Assembly (NCBI GenBank): GCA_026874595.1
Contig: CM049313.1
Location: 48,225,659 to 48,289,658, forward strand
Reading direction: 5' to 3'
Length of the DNA: 64,000 bases
DNA from: Sipunculus nudus
Taxonomy: Eukaryota; Annelida; Sipuncula; Golfingiida; Sipunculidae
The notes beneath the pieces were generated by a model. It was given only the letters and a program-made list of their open reading frames with translations, searched no databases and had not been told where the DNA came from. Shown in pieces: positions 25,767 to 37,077 of this stretch (within the stretch, counting starts at the first letter, position 1; every line of letters begins with the position of its first letter). The position numbers and the translations under genes are program-made.

Positions 25767-26489
25767 GGTATCGTTGTTTTATACCATGATGTTTTGTTAC
25801 GGTATCGTTGTTTTATATCATGGTGTTTTGTCACGGTATCGTTGTTTTATATCATGGTGTTTTGTCACGGTATCGTTGTTTTATACCAAGGTGTTTTCTC
25901 ACGGTATCGTTGCTTTATACCATGGTGTTCTCTCACGGTATCGTTGTTTTATACCAAGGTGTTTTCTCACGGTATCGTTGTTTCATACCAAGGTGTTTTC
26001 TCACGGTATCGTTGTTTTATACCATGCTGTTTTGTCATGGTATCGTTGTTTTATACCATGGTGTTTAGTCACGGAATCGTTGTTTTATACAAAGGTGTTT
26101 TGTCATGATATCGTTGTTTTATACCATGGTGTTTTGTCACGGTATCGTTGTTTTATACCAAGGTGTTTTGTCATGGTATCGTTGTTTTATACCAAGGTGT
26201 TTTGTCATGGTATCGTTGTTTTATACCAAGGTGTTTTCTCACGGTATCGTTGTTTTATACCATGGCGTTTTCTCACGGTATCGTTGTTTTATACCATGGT
26301 GTTTTGTCACGGTATCGTTGTTTTATACCAAAGTGTTTTGTCATGGTATCGTTGTTTTATACCATGGTGTTCTCTCACGGTATCGTTGTTTTATATCATG
26401 GTGTTTTGTCACGGTATCGTTGTTTTATACCAAGGTGTTTTCTCACGGTATCGTTGTTTTATACCAAGGTGTTTTGTCATGGTATCGTT

Positions 26490-27347
26490 GTTTTATACCA
26501 TGGTGTTTAGTCACGGAATCGTTGTTTTATACCAAGGTGTTTTCTCACGGTATCGTTGTTTTATACCATGGTGTTTAGTCACGGTATCGTTGTTTTATAC
26601 CAAGGTGTTTTCTCACGGTATCGTTGTTTTATACCAAGGTGTTTTGTCATGGTATCGTTGTTTTATACCATGGTGTTTAGTAACGGAATGGTTGTTTTAT
26701 ACCAAGGTGTTTTCTCACGGTATCGTTGTTTTATACCATGGTGTTCTCTCACGGTATCGTTGTTTTATATCATGGTGTTTTGTCACGGTATCGTTGTTTT
26801 ATACCAAGTTGTTTTCTCACGGTATCGTTGTTTTATACCAAGGTGTTTTGTCATGGTATCGTTGTTTTATACCATGGTGTTTAGTCACGGAATCGTTGTT
26901 TTATACCAAGGTGTTTTGTCATGGTATCGTTGTTTTATACCATGGTGTTTAGTCACGGAATCGTTGTTTTATACCAAGGTGTTTTCTCACGGTATCGTTG
27001 TTTTATACCATGGTGTTTAGTCACGGTATCGTTGTTTTATACCAAGGTGTTTTCTCACGGTATCGTTGTTTTATACCAAGGTGTTTTGTCATGGTATCGT
27101 TGTTTTATACCATGGTGTTTAGTCACGGAATCGTTGTTTTATACCAAGGTGTTTTCTCTCGGTATCGTTGTTTTATACCATGGTGTTCTCTCACGGTATC
27201 GTTGTTTTATATCATGGTGTTTTGTCACGGTATCGTTGTTTTATACCAAGTTGTTTTCTCACGGTATCGTTGTTTTATACCAAGGTGTTTTGTCATGGTA
27301 TCGTTGTTTTATACCATGGTGTTTAGTCACGGAATCGTTGTTTTATA
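26490..27347 (+). repeat. Higher-order duplication of 442 bp (13 units), two copies
   Basis: Rare variants recur 442 bp apart: ccaagttgttttctc at 26804 and 27246, and the pattern of unit types from about 26490-26905 is repeated at 26932-27347. 442 is exactly 13 x 34. Confidence 0.85.
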
Positions 27348-27720
27348 CCAAGGTGTTTTCTCTCGGTATCGTTGTTTTATACCATGGTGTTTTGTCACGG
27401 TATCGTTGTTTTATACCAAGGTGTTTTCTCTCGGTATTGTTGTTTTATACCATGGTGTTTTCTCACGGTATCGTTGTTTTATACCAAGGTGTTTTGTCAT
27501 GATATCGTTGTTTTATACCAAGGTGTTTTCTCTCGGTATTGTTGTTTTATACCAAGGTGTTTTCTCTCGGTATTGTTGTTTTATACCAAGGTGTTTTCTC
27601 TCGGTATTGTTGTTTTATACCAAGGTGTTTTCTCTCGGTATTGTTGTTTTATACCATGGTGTTTTCTCATGGTATCGCTGTATTATACCATGGTGTTTAG
27701 TCACGGAATCGTTGTTTTAT

Positions 27721-28775
27721 ACCAAGGTGTTTTCTCACGGTATCCTTGTTTTATACCATGGTGTTTTCTCTCGGTATTGTTGTTTTATACCAAGGTGTTT
27801 TCTCACGGTATCGTTGTTTTATACCATGGTGTTTTCTCTCGGTATTGTTGTTTTATACCAAGGTGTTTTGTCATGATATCGTTGTTTTATACCATGGTGT
27901 TTTCTCACGGTATTGCTGTATTATACCATGGTGTTTAGTCACGGAATCGTTGTTTTATACCAAGGTGTTTTCTCTCGGTATTGTTGTTTTAAACCATGGT
28001 GTTTTCTCTCGGTATTGTTGTTTTATACCATGGTGTTTTCTCACGGTATCGTTGTTTTATACCAAGGTGTTTTGTCATGATATCGTTGTTTTATACCAAG
28101 GTGTTTTCTCTCGGTATTGTTGTTTTATACCAAGGTGTTTTCTCTCGGTATTGTTGTTTTATACCATGGTGTTTTCTCACGGTATCGCTGTATTATACCA
28201 TGGTGTTTAGTCACGGAATCGTTGTTTCTTACCAAAGTGTTTTCTCTCGGTATTGTTGTTTTATACCATGGTGTTTTCTCACGGTATCGCTGTATTATAC
28301 CATGGTGTTTAGTCACGGAATCGTTGTTTTATACCATGGTGTTTTCTCTTGGTATTGTCATTTTATACCAAGGTGTTTTCTCACGGTATCGTTGTTTTAT
28401 ACCATGGTGTTTTCTCTCGGTATTGTTGTTTTATACCAAGGTGTTTTCTCTCGGTATTGTTGTTTTATACCAAGGTGTTTTCTCTCGGTATCGTTGTTTT
28501 ATACCATGGTGTTCTCTCACGGTATCGTTGTTTTATACCAAGGTGTTTTCTCTCGGTATTGTTGTTTTATACCAAGGTGTTTTCTCACGGTATCCTTGTT
28601 TTATACCATGGTGTTTTCTCTCGGTATTGTTGTTTTATACCAAGGTGTTTTCTCACGGTATCGTTGTTTTATACCATGGTGTTTTCTCTCGGTATTGTTG
28701 TTTTATACCAAGGTGTTTTGTCATGATATCGTTGTTTTATACCATGGTGTTTTCTCACGGTATCGCTGTATTATA
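27721..28775 (+). repeat. Higher-order duplication offset by 850 bp (25 units)
   Basis: The ordered variants tatccttg (27741 and 28591), tcatgatatcg, and gctgtattatacc (27915 and 28765) recur 850 bp apart, i.e. 25 x 34. About 205 bp on each side match nearly exactly. Confidence 0.8.
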
Positions 28776-28895
28776 CCAAGGTGTCTTGTCATGGTATCGT
28801 TGTTTTATACCATGGTGTTTTGTTATTGTATCGTTGTTCTATATCATTACATTGTTTTACTGTATCGTTGTTTCATACCATAACATATTGTCATT

Positions 28896-29837
28896 TAACA
28901 TATGTTTTACACCCTAAAGTGTTGTCAGGGTGTTTTGTCACTGCGTCGATGTTTTATATCATACCCTTTTGTCACGTTATCGTTGTTTTATACCATGGTG
29001 ATTTAACAAGGTATCTTTTTTTACACAATTACTTTTTGTGGAGGTGTCTTTGTTTAATACGATGGAGTTTTATCACTGTATCATTGATTCACATCAAAAC
29101 GTTATGTCATGGCGTTTTGTCACGATATCGTTGTTTTATACCATGGTGTTTTGTCAAGGTATCGTTTTTATCATGGTGTTTTGTCATTGTTTCATTGTTT
29201 TATACTATTTCAATTTGTAATTGCATCGTTGTTTGAACTCTGGTGTCTTTATCACTGTATCGTTCTTTGAACTATGATGTTTTGTCATTTTTGTTTCATA
29301 CCAAAAGGTCTTGACCATTGTTTTATACCATAACGTTTCGTCAGTGTTTCGTTGTTTTGTATTATAGTTTTTTTTCAATGTGTTTTGTCTATGGTGTTTT
29401 GTCACGGTATCTTTCTTTTATATCATTTTTATCACTGTATCGTTGTTTAAGATCATGGAGATTTGTCCTTGAACGTCATTGTATGTGTTTATGTCATCTG
29501 TATATGATAGCGTTTTGTCACGGTGTCGTTTGTATTGTTGGTTTATACTATACCATAACATTTTGTCACTGCATCGTTGTTTCATACCATAACATTTTGT
29601 CACTGTGTTGATGTTTTAAACCATAAAGTCTTGCCACTGTTTCGTTGTTGTATATCAAGGTATTTTTTCACGGTATCGTCGTTTTATACCATAACGTCTT
29701 CTCATGGTATCATTGTTTTATACCATAACGTTTCATCATTTTATCGTTGTCTTGTATCATAGCCTTTTCTCACTGTGTCGCTGTTTTGAATTATGGTGTT
29801 TTGACACTGTATCGTTCTTTTATATCATATTTTATTG
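28896..29837 (+). repeat. Degenerate right flank of the 34-bp minisatellite
   Basis: Same words as the core (tcgttgttttatacc, gttttgtcac) with irregular spacing and many changes. Confidence 0.88.
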
Positions 29838-30270
29838 TCACGGGGTGACGTGGTTACGGGGACCGAACTGTCTCGCTAGTGAAGCTTGCTTTTCTAGCGA
29901 AGCGGTTGGTACGCCGGACTTGTGCGCCACCGACATATGGGTTCGAATCCCGGGTCGGCCCGGCATTTTCCCCTGAGCAATATGTCTTCTGAACAGAATG
30001 GGGGCTCGTCCAACGTGACGGTAAATTTTGTGGCCCAGGGAATAAGCTCACCAAAGTGAGACTCCTGGCATATTTAGTCTTGTTGTGATAGCAGAACGCT
30101 CTTTAGAGGGAGTGTGTTACGGGGTGACACAAAAGCGGACCAATCTGTCCCGCTAGTGAAGCTTATTTTCTAGCAAAGCGGTTGGAACGCCGGACATGTG
30201 CGCCATCGACATGGGTTCGAATCCTAGATCGGCCCAATGTTTTCTCCTGAAAAATTTGTCTTCGTAACAT
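29838..30270 (+). mobile_element. Tandem tRNA-derived SINE inserted in the satellite
   Basis: Two head-to-tail copies offset by 276 bp. Each starts near cacggggtgac/ttacggggtgac, has an A box (tagcgaagcgg 29895-29905; tagcaaagcgg 30171-30181) and a B box (ggttcgaatcc 29940-29950; 30214-30224). The 43-45 bp A-to-B spacing fits a tRNA-type promoter. The second copy is truncated after gatcggcccaatg. Satellite sequence resumes on both sides, so the insertion post-dates the array edge. It is not called a tRNA gene because no cloverleaf 3' arm is evident. Confidence 0.7.
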
Positions 30271-31400
30271 TATCACTCTATCTTTGTTTAGACCATAGTG
30301 ATTGATCATTGAATGTCATTGTATGTGTTTTGTTATATATATATGATAGCGCTTTGTCACGGTTTCGTTGGTATCGTTGGTTTATACCATAACATTTTGT
30401 CACTGTGTCGTTGTTTTACATCTTGTCACTGTTTCTTTGTTATATCATGGTATTTTGTCACAATATCTTGTTTCATCCCATAACGTCTTGTCACGGTTTA
30501 TGATTTATAATATACCGTTTCGTCACTGTATCGTTGTTTTATAAAATAGCCTTTTTCTCAGTGTGTCGCTGTTTTTTTTTTTTTTTTTTTTTTTTTTTGT
30601 TACGGTATCATTTAGACCATGGTGATTTTTATATTATTTTATGTGTTTTGACATTTTTATATAAGAGCGTTTTGTCACAGTGTCGTGTTTATCATTGTAT
30701 TTAGTTAAATACATCGTTGTTTTATATCATAGCGTTTTGTCACTGTGTAGTTGGTTTAAATCATTGCTTTTTGTCACTACAACATTGTTCATATCATGGT
30801 GTTTTGTCACTCTATCATTGTTTTTACAATGATATTTTGTCACTCTATCGTTGTTTTATACCAAGGCGTTTTTTTGTCACTGTATCGTTGTTTTTATACA
30901 ATAACGTCTTGACACTGTCCTTCTTTTATACCATGGTGTTTCGTCACAGTATCGATCGTTGTTTTGTAAATGATATTTTGTCACTGTATCGTTGATTTGA
31001 ATAGAGGCAGATCCAGGAAGTAGGAAAAGGGGATTCCAACCCAGGAGGACTTATGAAAAACTTTAAGAAAAGGTCCCCAGGTTTTGAAAACGGGAGGTTT
31101 TGGTATTGTTTTATATCATATAGCGTTTTGTCACGGTGTTTTTATTATCATACGGTTTTGTCATTGTATTATTGTTTTATGTCGTGGCGATTTGTCACGG
31201 TATTGCTGGTTTAGTATCATTGCGCTTTGTCTCTGTAAAGTTTGTAATATCAAGTTTTTTTTCACTGATTCGCTGTTTTTTGTTAACATGGCGTTTGGCG
31301 CTTTATCACTTAATGCTTTTTGTGCGCACGCTACATCTTTATTTCGCATTGGTGGTTATTAGTTACGTTTGCTGTATATGCAACTTTTTTAAACCCATAT
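30271..31400 (+). repeat. Highly degenerate distal edge of the 34-bp minisatellite
   Basis: Recognisable gttttgtcactgtatcg words thin out towards 31.4 kb. Interrupted by a 27-base T-run (30572-30598) and, at about 31003-31095, an insert containing ggcagatccaggaag that resembles the poly-C repeat family. Confidence 0.75.
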
Positions 31401-31689
31401 TTTTCACGTTATCATTCGCTTGCTATATATCATTGAAATACCCCTTCACCTATACGCTATATTATCACTCTATCCACATGTATTCTTTTGTTTTCACGGT
31501 CTCTATCTATTTTGCTCTGTTTTGTTTCATAGCTCTATAACTCGCAGCCATACATAAGTATATAGTTTTCCTGTTTTACATGTATGGATCGTATAAATAA
31601 TTATATAGTAACTGATGCAATGCACTTTCCATGTTTCAGATAGAGGCGTTTCGTAGTTTCTAGAGGTAAAGTAAACTGGGAAAAAATCG

Positions 31690-31790
31690 ACTTTTGATCG
31701 ACTAATCCAATCCACTCTCATAGCCGCGCCGGGAATCGAACCCTGGATACCGGCGGAGACAGCCGAGCCAGCTAAGACTTGACTGTCGTG
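31690..31790 (-). mobile_element. tRNA-derived SINE fragment
   Basis: On the - strand: cttagctggctcggctgtc (degenerate A box, 31762-31774), then ggttcgattcc (B box, 31732-31742) and tatgagagtggattgga, the same post-B-box segment as the 18.1 kb SINE. Truncated soon after. Confidence 0.6.
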
Positions 31791-31799
31791 GTCCTTTCT

Positions 31800-32250
31800 T
31801 TAGAGAAACTCTAGAAAATTTATTTATATAAATATAAAATAAATTTATATATTATTATTAAAACTATTTTAAAGTTTCTTTAAATTCCAGTTTTTTTTAC
31901 AAATATTTTCGTTCAATGTATTTTATTCACACGCTAAAAAGCCTGATTCCCGAAATGTCAATCCACCATAAAATCCTCGAAAAAAAATTCATTGACAATT
32001 AAGATCCCTATATATCCCTGTTGAATGTAATCATACGTTTCTGCAGTATAACATATAATACAGTTTAACATAACCTATCAAAATTTGATACATTTAACTA
32101 AAGCTTTAACTTAAAGCCTCATTTTTATATATTGATATATACCCCCATCAAAAGTCCCCACTTTATACAAACCGCAATTACAATCGAAGTAAGAAGATTC
32201 ATTTTTTCCCCAAATTAATATGACTTGCATTTTCTAATTTAGATTAAATC
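31800..32250. other. AT-rich intergenic stretch
   Basis: Nothing recognised. Confidence 0.6.
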
Positions 32251-32254
32251 TATA

Positions 32255-33070
32255 TTTAAATTAATTAAGCTTTACAGCAGAGGCCTCGCCCTGTCACGCG
32301 ACATGGGACTGATAAATAATAGTGTCTTAATCCCTGAGACAGAGAGAAAGATAAAACCAGATGATCCCCTCGCTTAAGTCCTTCCCACCGTGGTTGGCTG
32401 GACGCCATGTTGGGATGAACCCAACGACACAATAAAATGACGTTATTAGCCGAGAAATATGACATTTGCTTCGGCAGGGCGGACCCCACAATCTGTTTTC
32501 CGTGATTCGAAGAATAATTAAGACCTTCAAATCGGATTAATTCGATTTGGATTGGCATTTATTCATACAATCACATCACGCCGAGACTAATCAAGGGAAA
32601 TGTAGCTATAAATTACTGTAAATTAGTTTCTCTCTTCGGCATTCGCTTTTCTGTTGGAAATTCCGATTATTAAGGCTGATAATTTGATTAGAGCCACCCA
32701 GCGCCGGTAGATTATGCCGCGTCTTGGCATTAATTCCAGCGAGACCCGCCGAGACTCCTATTCGCCCCTGCTACTCATGTTGACAATCCCCTTTGCGGGG
32801 ACACTTGGCGTTTCGCAGCGAAATTAGTCCCAAAGTGGTGGGGCGGAGTAATATCGGTCTCAGCGATAGCCTCGGCGCATATTACGCCACATAATACTCC
32901 GCTTACAAAAGCGTACGCCATCTCCTCATTTGTAACTCAAATTAGGTAATTAGGAGTCGGGGGAAATAAGTTCACCTTCCACCAAAGATGAACCAAAGCA
33001 AATAGCTATAGCGTGGAATTTGCATGATGCGCGAGCTCTACGCCGGGCCGAATACTGAATGACTTAAAAC
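32255..33070. promoter_or_regulatory. Candidate upstream enhancer/promoter-proximal island of Bsx
   Basis: An 800-bp high-complexity block ending 390 bp before the Bsx ATG. It is dense in homeodomain-type words (ggattaattcgatttgg, actaatcaaggg, gtaaattagtttc, ctgataatttgattagagc, aattaggtaattagg) and GC-richer segments (agcgagacccgccgagac). It is unlike the surrounding AT-rich sequence and has no repeat. Its position and composition suggest cis-regulatory function for Bsx; minus-strand frames at 32265-32558 are not coding-like. Confidence 0.45.
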
Positions 33071-33455
33071 TCGTATGGACTTTGTAAGATAAAGCCATTG
33101 ATGGTTAAGAAGGGATGTGCTGACAGGAGCAGAAGTTGAAAACTCTTTCCAAAGAATGGACTCTCGTTGAGTTAACGACAATATGATATAACTCGTGCGT
33201 CATTTAAACGCGTGTGTGGTGCATATGCAAATGCAACCGAACGATCGATGATATTAATTAATTCGATACAAGTGTAAACATTTACCTGTCTATATCATTT
33301 CTTAGGACGTATAACATCGATGCGTATTAAAACGCATTCATTGATGCATCTCAGCGGAAAGCAAAAATAAAGGACCGAGACTGAGAATTTTACAGCTATA
33401 TCTGAGAACTGACCTTTACAGCACATACTCAGGTTTCTAGACTTGATTTTACACA

Positions 33456-33714
33456 ATGGCAAAGCTGAACTCACTCCAGGGCGGCTCAAATATGAGGACT
33501 TCATTCTTCATTGATGATTTACTAAACAAACCAAAGACAAATGTGTACAGAGGGGAGGGCCAGGGGGTACTGATGGCCTTACCCCGGGTACCGCTAGTGG
33601 ATTACCCCTACCCGTACTTTCCTAACCCAGCCTTGCTAGCACAGACTGCCTTACATCAAAGCATGATACCCCGACCCCCGGGGGAAGCAGCGTTTTTTAT
33701 GCCACCCTCACCAG
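33456..33714 (+). CDS. Bsx: Bsx homeobox protein, exon 1 (N-terminal region)
   Basis: First coding exon of a brain-specific homeobox (Bsx/bsh) gene, a nuclear DNA-binding transcription factor of the NK-like ANTP class, known in other animals for roles in brain and neurosecretory cell identity. The ATG at 33456 opens 86 codons plus one base, ending at CCAG|GTAAGG. Residues 15-23 read TSFFIDDLL, the Bsx-family N-terminal motif; FFIDDLL fits the Eh1 pattern (FxIxxLL) that recruits Groucho/TLE corepressors. Residues 44-62 (RVPLVDYPYPYFPN then PALLA) match the second Bsx-family block. A second in-frame ATG is codon 13, directly before the Eh1 motif, so the true start could be either; the upstream one gives 242 aa, close to vertebrate BSX length. 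Reading past the donor gives only a spurious intronic tail. No clear TATA box was seen upstream. Confidence 0.93.
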
Positions 33715-34754
33715 GTAAGGGTCATCTTTTTTCTTATCACTTGCGTGCTTTCGTCACTGTTGTGTTCATGTTACTTTTGATTTTGTCAGGATGTTGTCAC
33801 GTTTGTTTTTTTTTTTTTTTTGTAAATATATACGGAAATTTAATGAAGGTAATATATCTTATTGCAGCTACCTTTGATTTGTGAGAAACAAAAATCTTAC
33901 TTAATTTTTTTTTTCTGAATAGAGAAATAGAATTTATACTCACATTCATGTCCATGCTTTATGTGAGAGTGTGTGTTAGAAAATGTTCTGCGTGTTATTT
34001 TTATTATGTATTTATGTAAGCATGTTAAATGTTTATTTTTCCGAAGAATTTTTTAAGACTCATATTTGTTCATTTTTGTGGTGACACTTACATATTTACA
34101 CATATCGGTATAAAAGCTTGTAATAACTATGTACATACAATAACAAACACACACACACATTTATATGGTTCATAATTTCCCGTATTCCGCAATATATATT
34201 GTTAACATGAACGCAAATAAAAATATAATAATAAGAAATATTTACTTGATTGAAATATAATATAAATAACTGTCAAGAATACTTTATGTCACCAAATCTA
34301 GAGACAGAGACGAAAGTATATATGGAAACAAACTATTTTTAATGTTTTAATTTGGATTGCATTTTAATTTTAAAGCAAGCAAACCATCGATATATAATTG
34401 TGTGCAAGGAATGCCTGTAAAACCATTTACTCACACGATCAGACGTCAAGAAAAATACTTACGCCCTTTCTTGAATGGCTTGGATTAAAATTTCTGTTTG
34501 TTTGTCATTTATGTTTATATAAGTAAATGAATAAAACATGAAGGATAAGGATTATAAGAGTAGGAACGTTTAATTAATGTTTATATGAATAAAACGAATA
34601 AAATAATCTAACAAGAATATGTACATATTTACGTATATGGTTATATATAAGAATTTTATACAGTATTCTCCGGGTCTCAAAGCATACTTTCTTATCAGAA
34701 ACCTGCAGATATGGTCCGGCTGCTTTTTGCATGGTTTTAATCTTCCTTTAGCCA

Positions 34755-35045
34755 AAAACGACACCTTTATGTAAACCTTCCATTATCAACTTAACACCCA
34801 AGCCGGGCTTGTCTTCATCAAAGTGGGAACGATCCGTAATCTCATTAAGCGTAAATGTTAACTAAGTGCACTACTAAATAAACGCCAGTCACTAGCAACG
34901 TCTGTTGGGAATTCCCGCGCGCGTCTGTTTTCAGAGCAGACGACCCAATTGCGTTTTGCCGATGTCCCGCCAAGCAATACGTTCGTCTGATGATTTGACA
35001 GGGGTTTTGAGTATGTAGTATGTGACAGTATACTCTCACTGACAG
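34755..35045. promoter_or_regulatory. Candidate intronic enhancer of Bsx
   Basis: Unique, balanced-composition block inside AT-rich intron 1, with words such as aatctcattaagcg, gaattcccgcgcgcg and cccaattgcgttttgcc. Called on contrast with its surroundings only. Confidence 0.35.
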
Positions 35046-35245
35046 TGAACGTTATTGCAAGTGAACCGGAGTGGATATGTTTTCAATGCTATTCCTAACA
35101 GTTTGCACACATAATTTAGAAGCCTGAGAGGAAGTTTGCATGTCCAATTGCTATCTCGGGTTCATTAACAATTCTTACATCTTGTGTTTATATATACTGT
35201 CTAAATTATCCTTAGCCTACGAAATGAAGATATCGCAGTGTTAAA

Positions 35246-35248
<3 letters not shown>

Positions 35249-35322
<74 letters not shown>

Positions 35323-35334
35323 TTATATATATAT
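35249..35334. repeat. (TA)n microsatellite in Bsx intron 1
   Basis: Over 35 TA units, then TTTAT interruptions. Confidence 0.95.
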
Positions 35335-36312
35335 TTATAATTATTATAAAATAAAGATATATTTTATATATAAACTTGTATATACATTATAATATGTGTC
35401 CTTATATATGTTTTTATATTTATGTATAAATATTATATTATAAATTTATAAAAATGCATATGAATATCTATGAAACAAAATACTTACATATATAGTTTAT
35501 GGAAAGTGGTATGCCATACGTTCTTTATTTGATGATAATTTGTAAGAATATTGTATGGTATTGGTTTCTCAAACTTTTCTTCTTTTATGAGATATGCGCA
35601 TTGATTTCACAATTTTTCTTGTGAAGTTCGCGTAGAATTGAATAATAATATATCATTTATAACAATGTTCCTTCGTCATTTTAAATCGGATTGGCGTCAT
35701 CAAATCCCTTTCCCATGCAGGAAGCATTTTATATATTTGGAGTAGAACTGTACGAAAACATAATACACATGCATCAGCTAATGCTTCTATAAACTCTAAT
35801 GTTTAACTTAAATAACCCCAAAACTGATCATAAAGAAAATGAATATATTCACATTGAACAAATCGGCTGATGAATAAACTAATGATCAAAGCTCCTGCAA
35901 ACAAAATCATGCATGTGTATGACTCGTGCATTTAAATAGATATGTAAACTTTATATGTGATTGGTCGTTATGTACACTGCTCCAGAGCTTCTCGAATATG
36001 AATATACAGGTGTGTTTTAATTATTAAATATAACAAAATAAAATACAAAATCTTGGTACAATTGAATGAATGTTCTCAGATTATAATATAATTTAACTGT
36101 ACAAGTACATAAATAGAATATAAAGTATGTAACCGAAAGTAAGATTCATTTACTGATAGTATTAAAACTAAACAAAGTTCTATCTTAGATGTCTGAAACT
36201 ATAGCCGTCCTTTTAGGAATATTCTTTCTGTGTTTACATATATATTTATACAGATCAATTTTATTAAAAAAAAGGCCGAGGAAAATATCGAGGCATTTTA
36301 TAAGAATCGTAT

Positions 36313-36336
36313 CACACACACACACACACACACACA
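36313..36336. repeat. (CA)n microsatellite
   Basis: Twelve CA units. Confidence 0.9.
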
Positions 36337-37077
36337 TATGTATTCAAAATTCAAATATATATGCATTTTCAAACTACAATTTTATTCAGATTTGATTTCT
36401 AATTGTTACCATTAAGCTATGAACACCAACACATAAACAGTGAGTTTGAAGTTAAAATGTATATCTAACTGATATATAACATTCTGCAGTGCTGGGTCAC
36501 GCGAAAATATTTATTATTTATTGATTGTGCCCATTGGTAAGAATAAAAGTAATCTTGAGACAAAAGAAAGGATAAATAGGTAATCTAAGAACCCTTGGAA
36601 TGTAATAAATATTTAAAAGACATGAGCAGAAATAGGTTATAGATACATGTATGTGGTAATTGATTTAATTCACATGTTTTTTCATCTTAATATCTCCGTT
36701 TATAACACCATCATATATAGGACAATGATCCTTCCCTTAACTGAAATAAAAAAATATATTCAAATGAGAATCATACCATAAAAAAATCAACATCAATTGC
36801 CAACGTCTTTCTGAATAACCTTAACGTTAACGTTAATGTGATATGTTAATTATTTCACGAAAGTCCTCTTTTTGTTCCCCTTAACTGTTTTGACATGCAT
36901 GCTTATAAACTCTCTGAAAATAAATAAATGTATACAATTATTTTTTACTTATTATTTTATCCTTCGTCACCGTTTTCTGTTCTGACTTTCTTACAGCATA
37001 ACGCCATGAAAATAAAATATATACACATACACGGTAATCAATACCATAAATTCGTCTCTTTTTTTTTCCTCCGTCAG

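Larger units (their letters stand above)
25767..28895 (+). repeat. Homogeneous core of the 34-bp tandem array, about 92 units
   Basis: The unit is 19 bases (GGTATCGTTGTTTTATACC) plus a 15-base variable part (WWGGTGTTTTSTCAY type). Landmark positions 25767, 25801, 27671, 27909, 28181, 28283, 28759, 28793, 28827 and 28861 all differ by multiples of 34, so there is no net indel across 91 steps. Variants include ttttctcacgg, ttttgtcatgg, tttagtcacggaatcg and ttttctctcggtattg; the last dominates the right third. The unit has no stop in most frames and 34 is not divisible by 3, so all three forward frames stay open as a 34-residue repeat per 102 bp. Frames end at the tttagtc variant, which creates a TAG. 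I judge these frames non-coding: variation is at the DNA level, and there is no initiating context or domain. Confidence 0.97.
33715..37077 (+). other. Bsx: Bsx intron 1
   Basis: Phase-1 intron of 3363 bp, GT-AG. It is mostly AT-rich with a long (TA)n tract at 35249-35334 and a (CA)n tract at 36313-36336. A block at about 34755-35045 differs sharply in composition and is listed as a candidate enhancer. No exon-like or transposon-coding sequence was recognised inside. Confidence 0.85.

Noticed and set aside
25767-28895. CRISPR-like array or loxP/FRT-like 34-bp recombination sites
   Set aside because: There are no unique spacers, the setting is eukaryotic, and the unit has only 5-bp arms and not the 13-bp arms of 34-bp recombinase sites.
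25687-28917. Repetitive proteins of 125-421 aa in three frames
   Set aside because: They are the same 34-bp DNA repeat read in different frames; no frame is favoured and no start or domain is present.
29895-30224. Functional tRNA genes from the A and B boxes
   Set aside because: No cloverleaf with acceptor stem or terminator could be formed around the boxes; the two copies repeat a longer body, so they are SINEs.
31136-31540. 134-aa hydrophobic frame
   Set aside because: T-rich degenerate satellite edge gives Phe/Leu/Tyr-rich translation; not a membrane protein.
33456-33884. Single-exon 142-aa protein from the Bsx start codon
   Set aside because: Residues after 86 are intronic read-through; the GTAAGG donor and the phase match to exon 2 show the real structure.
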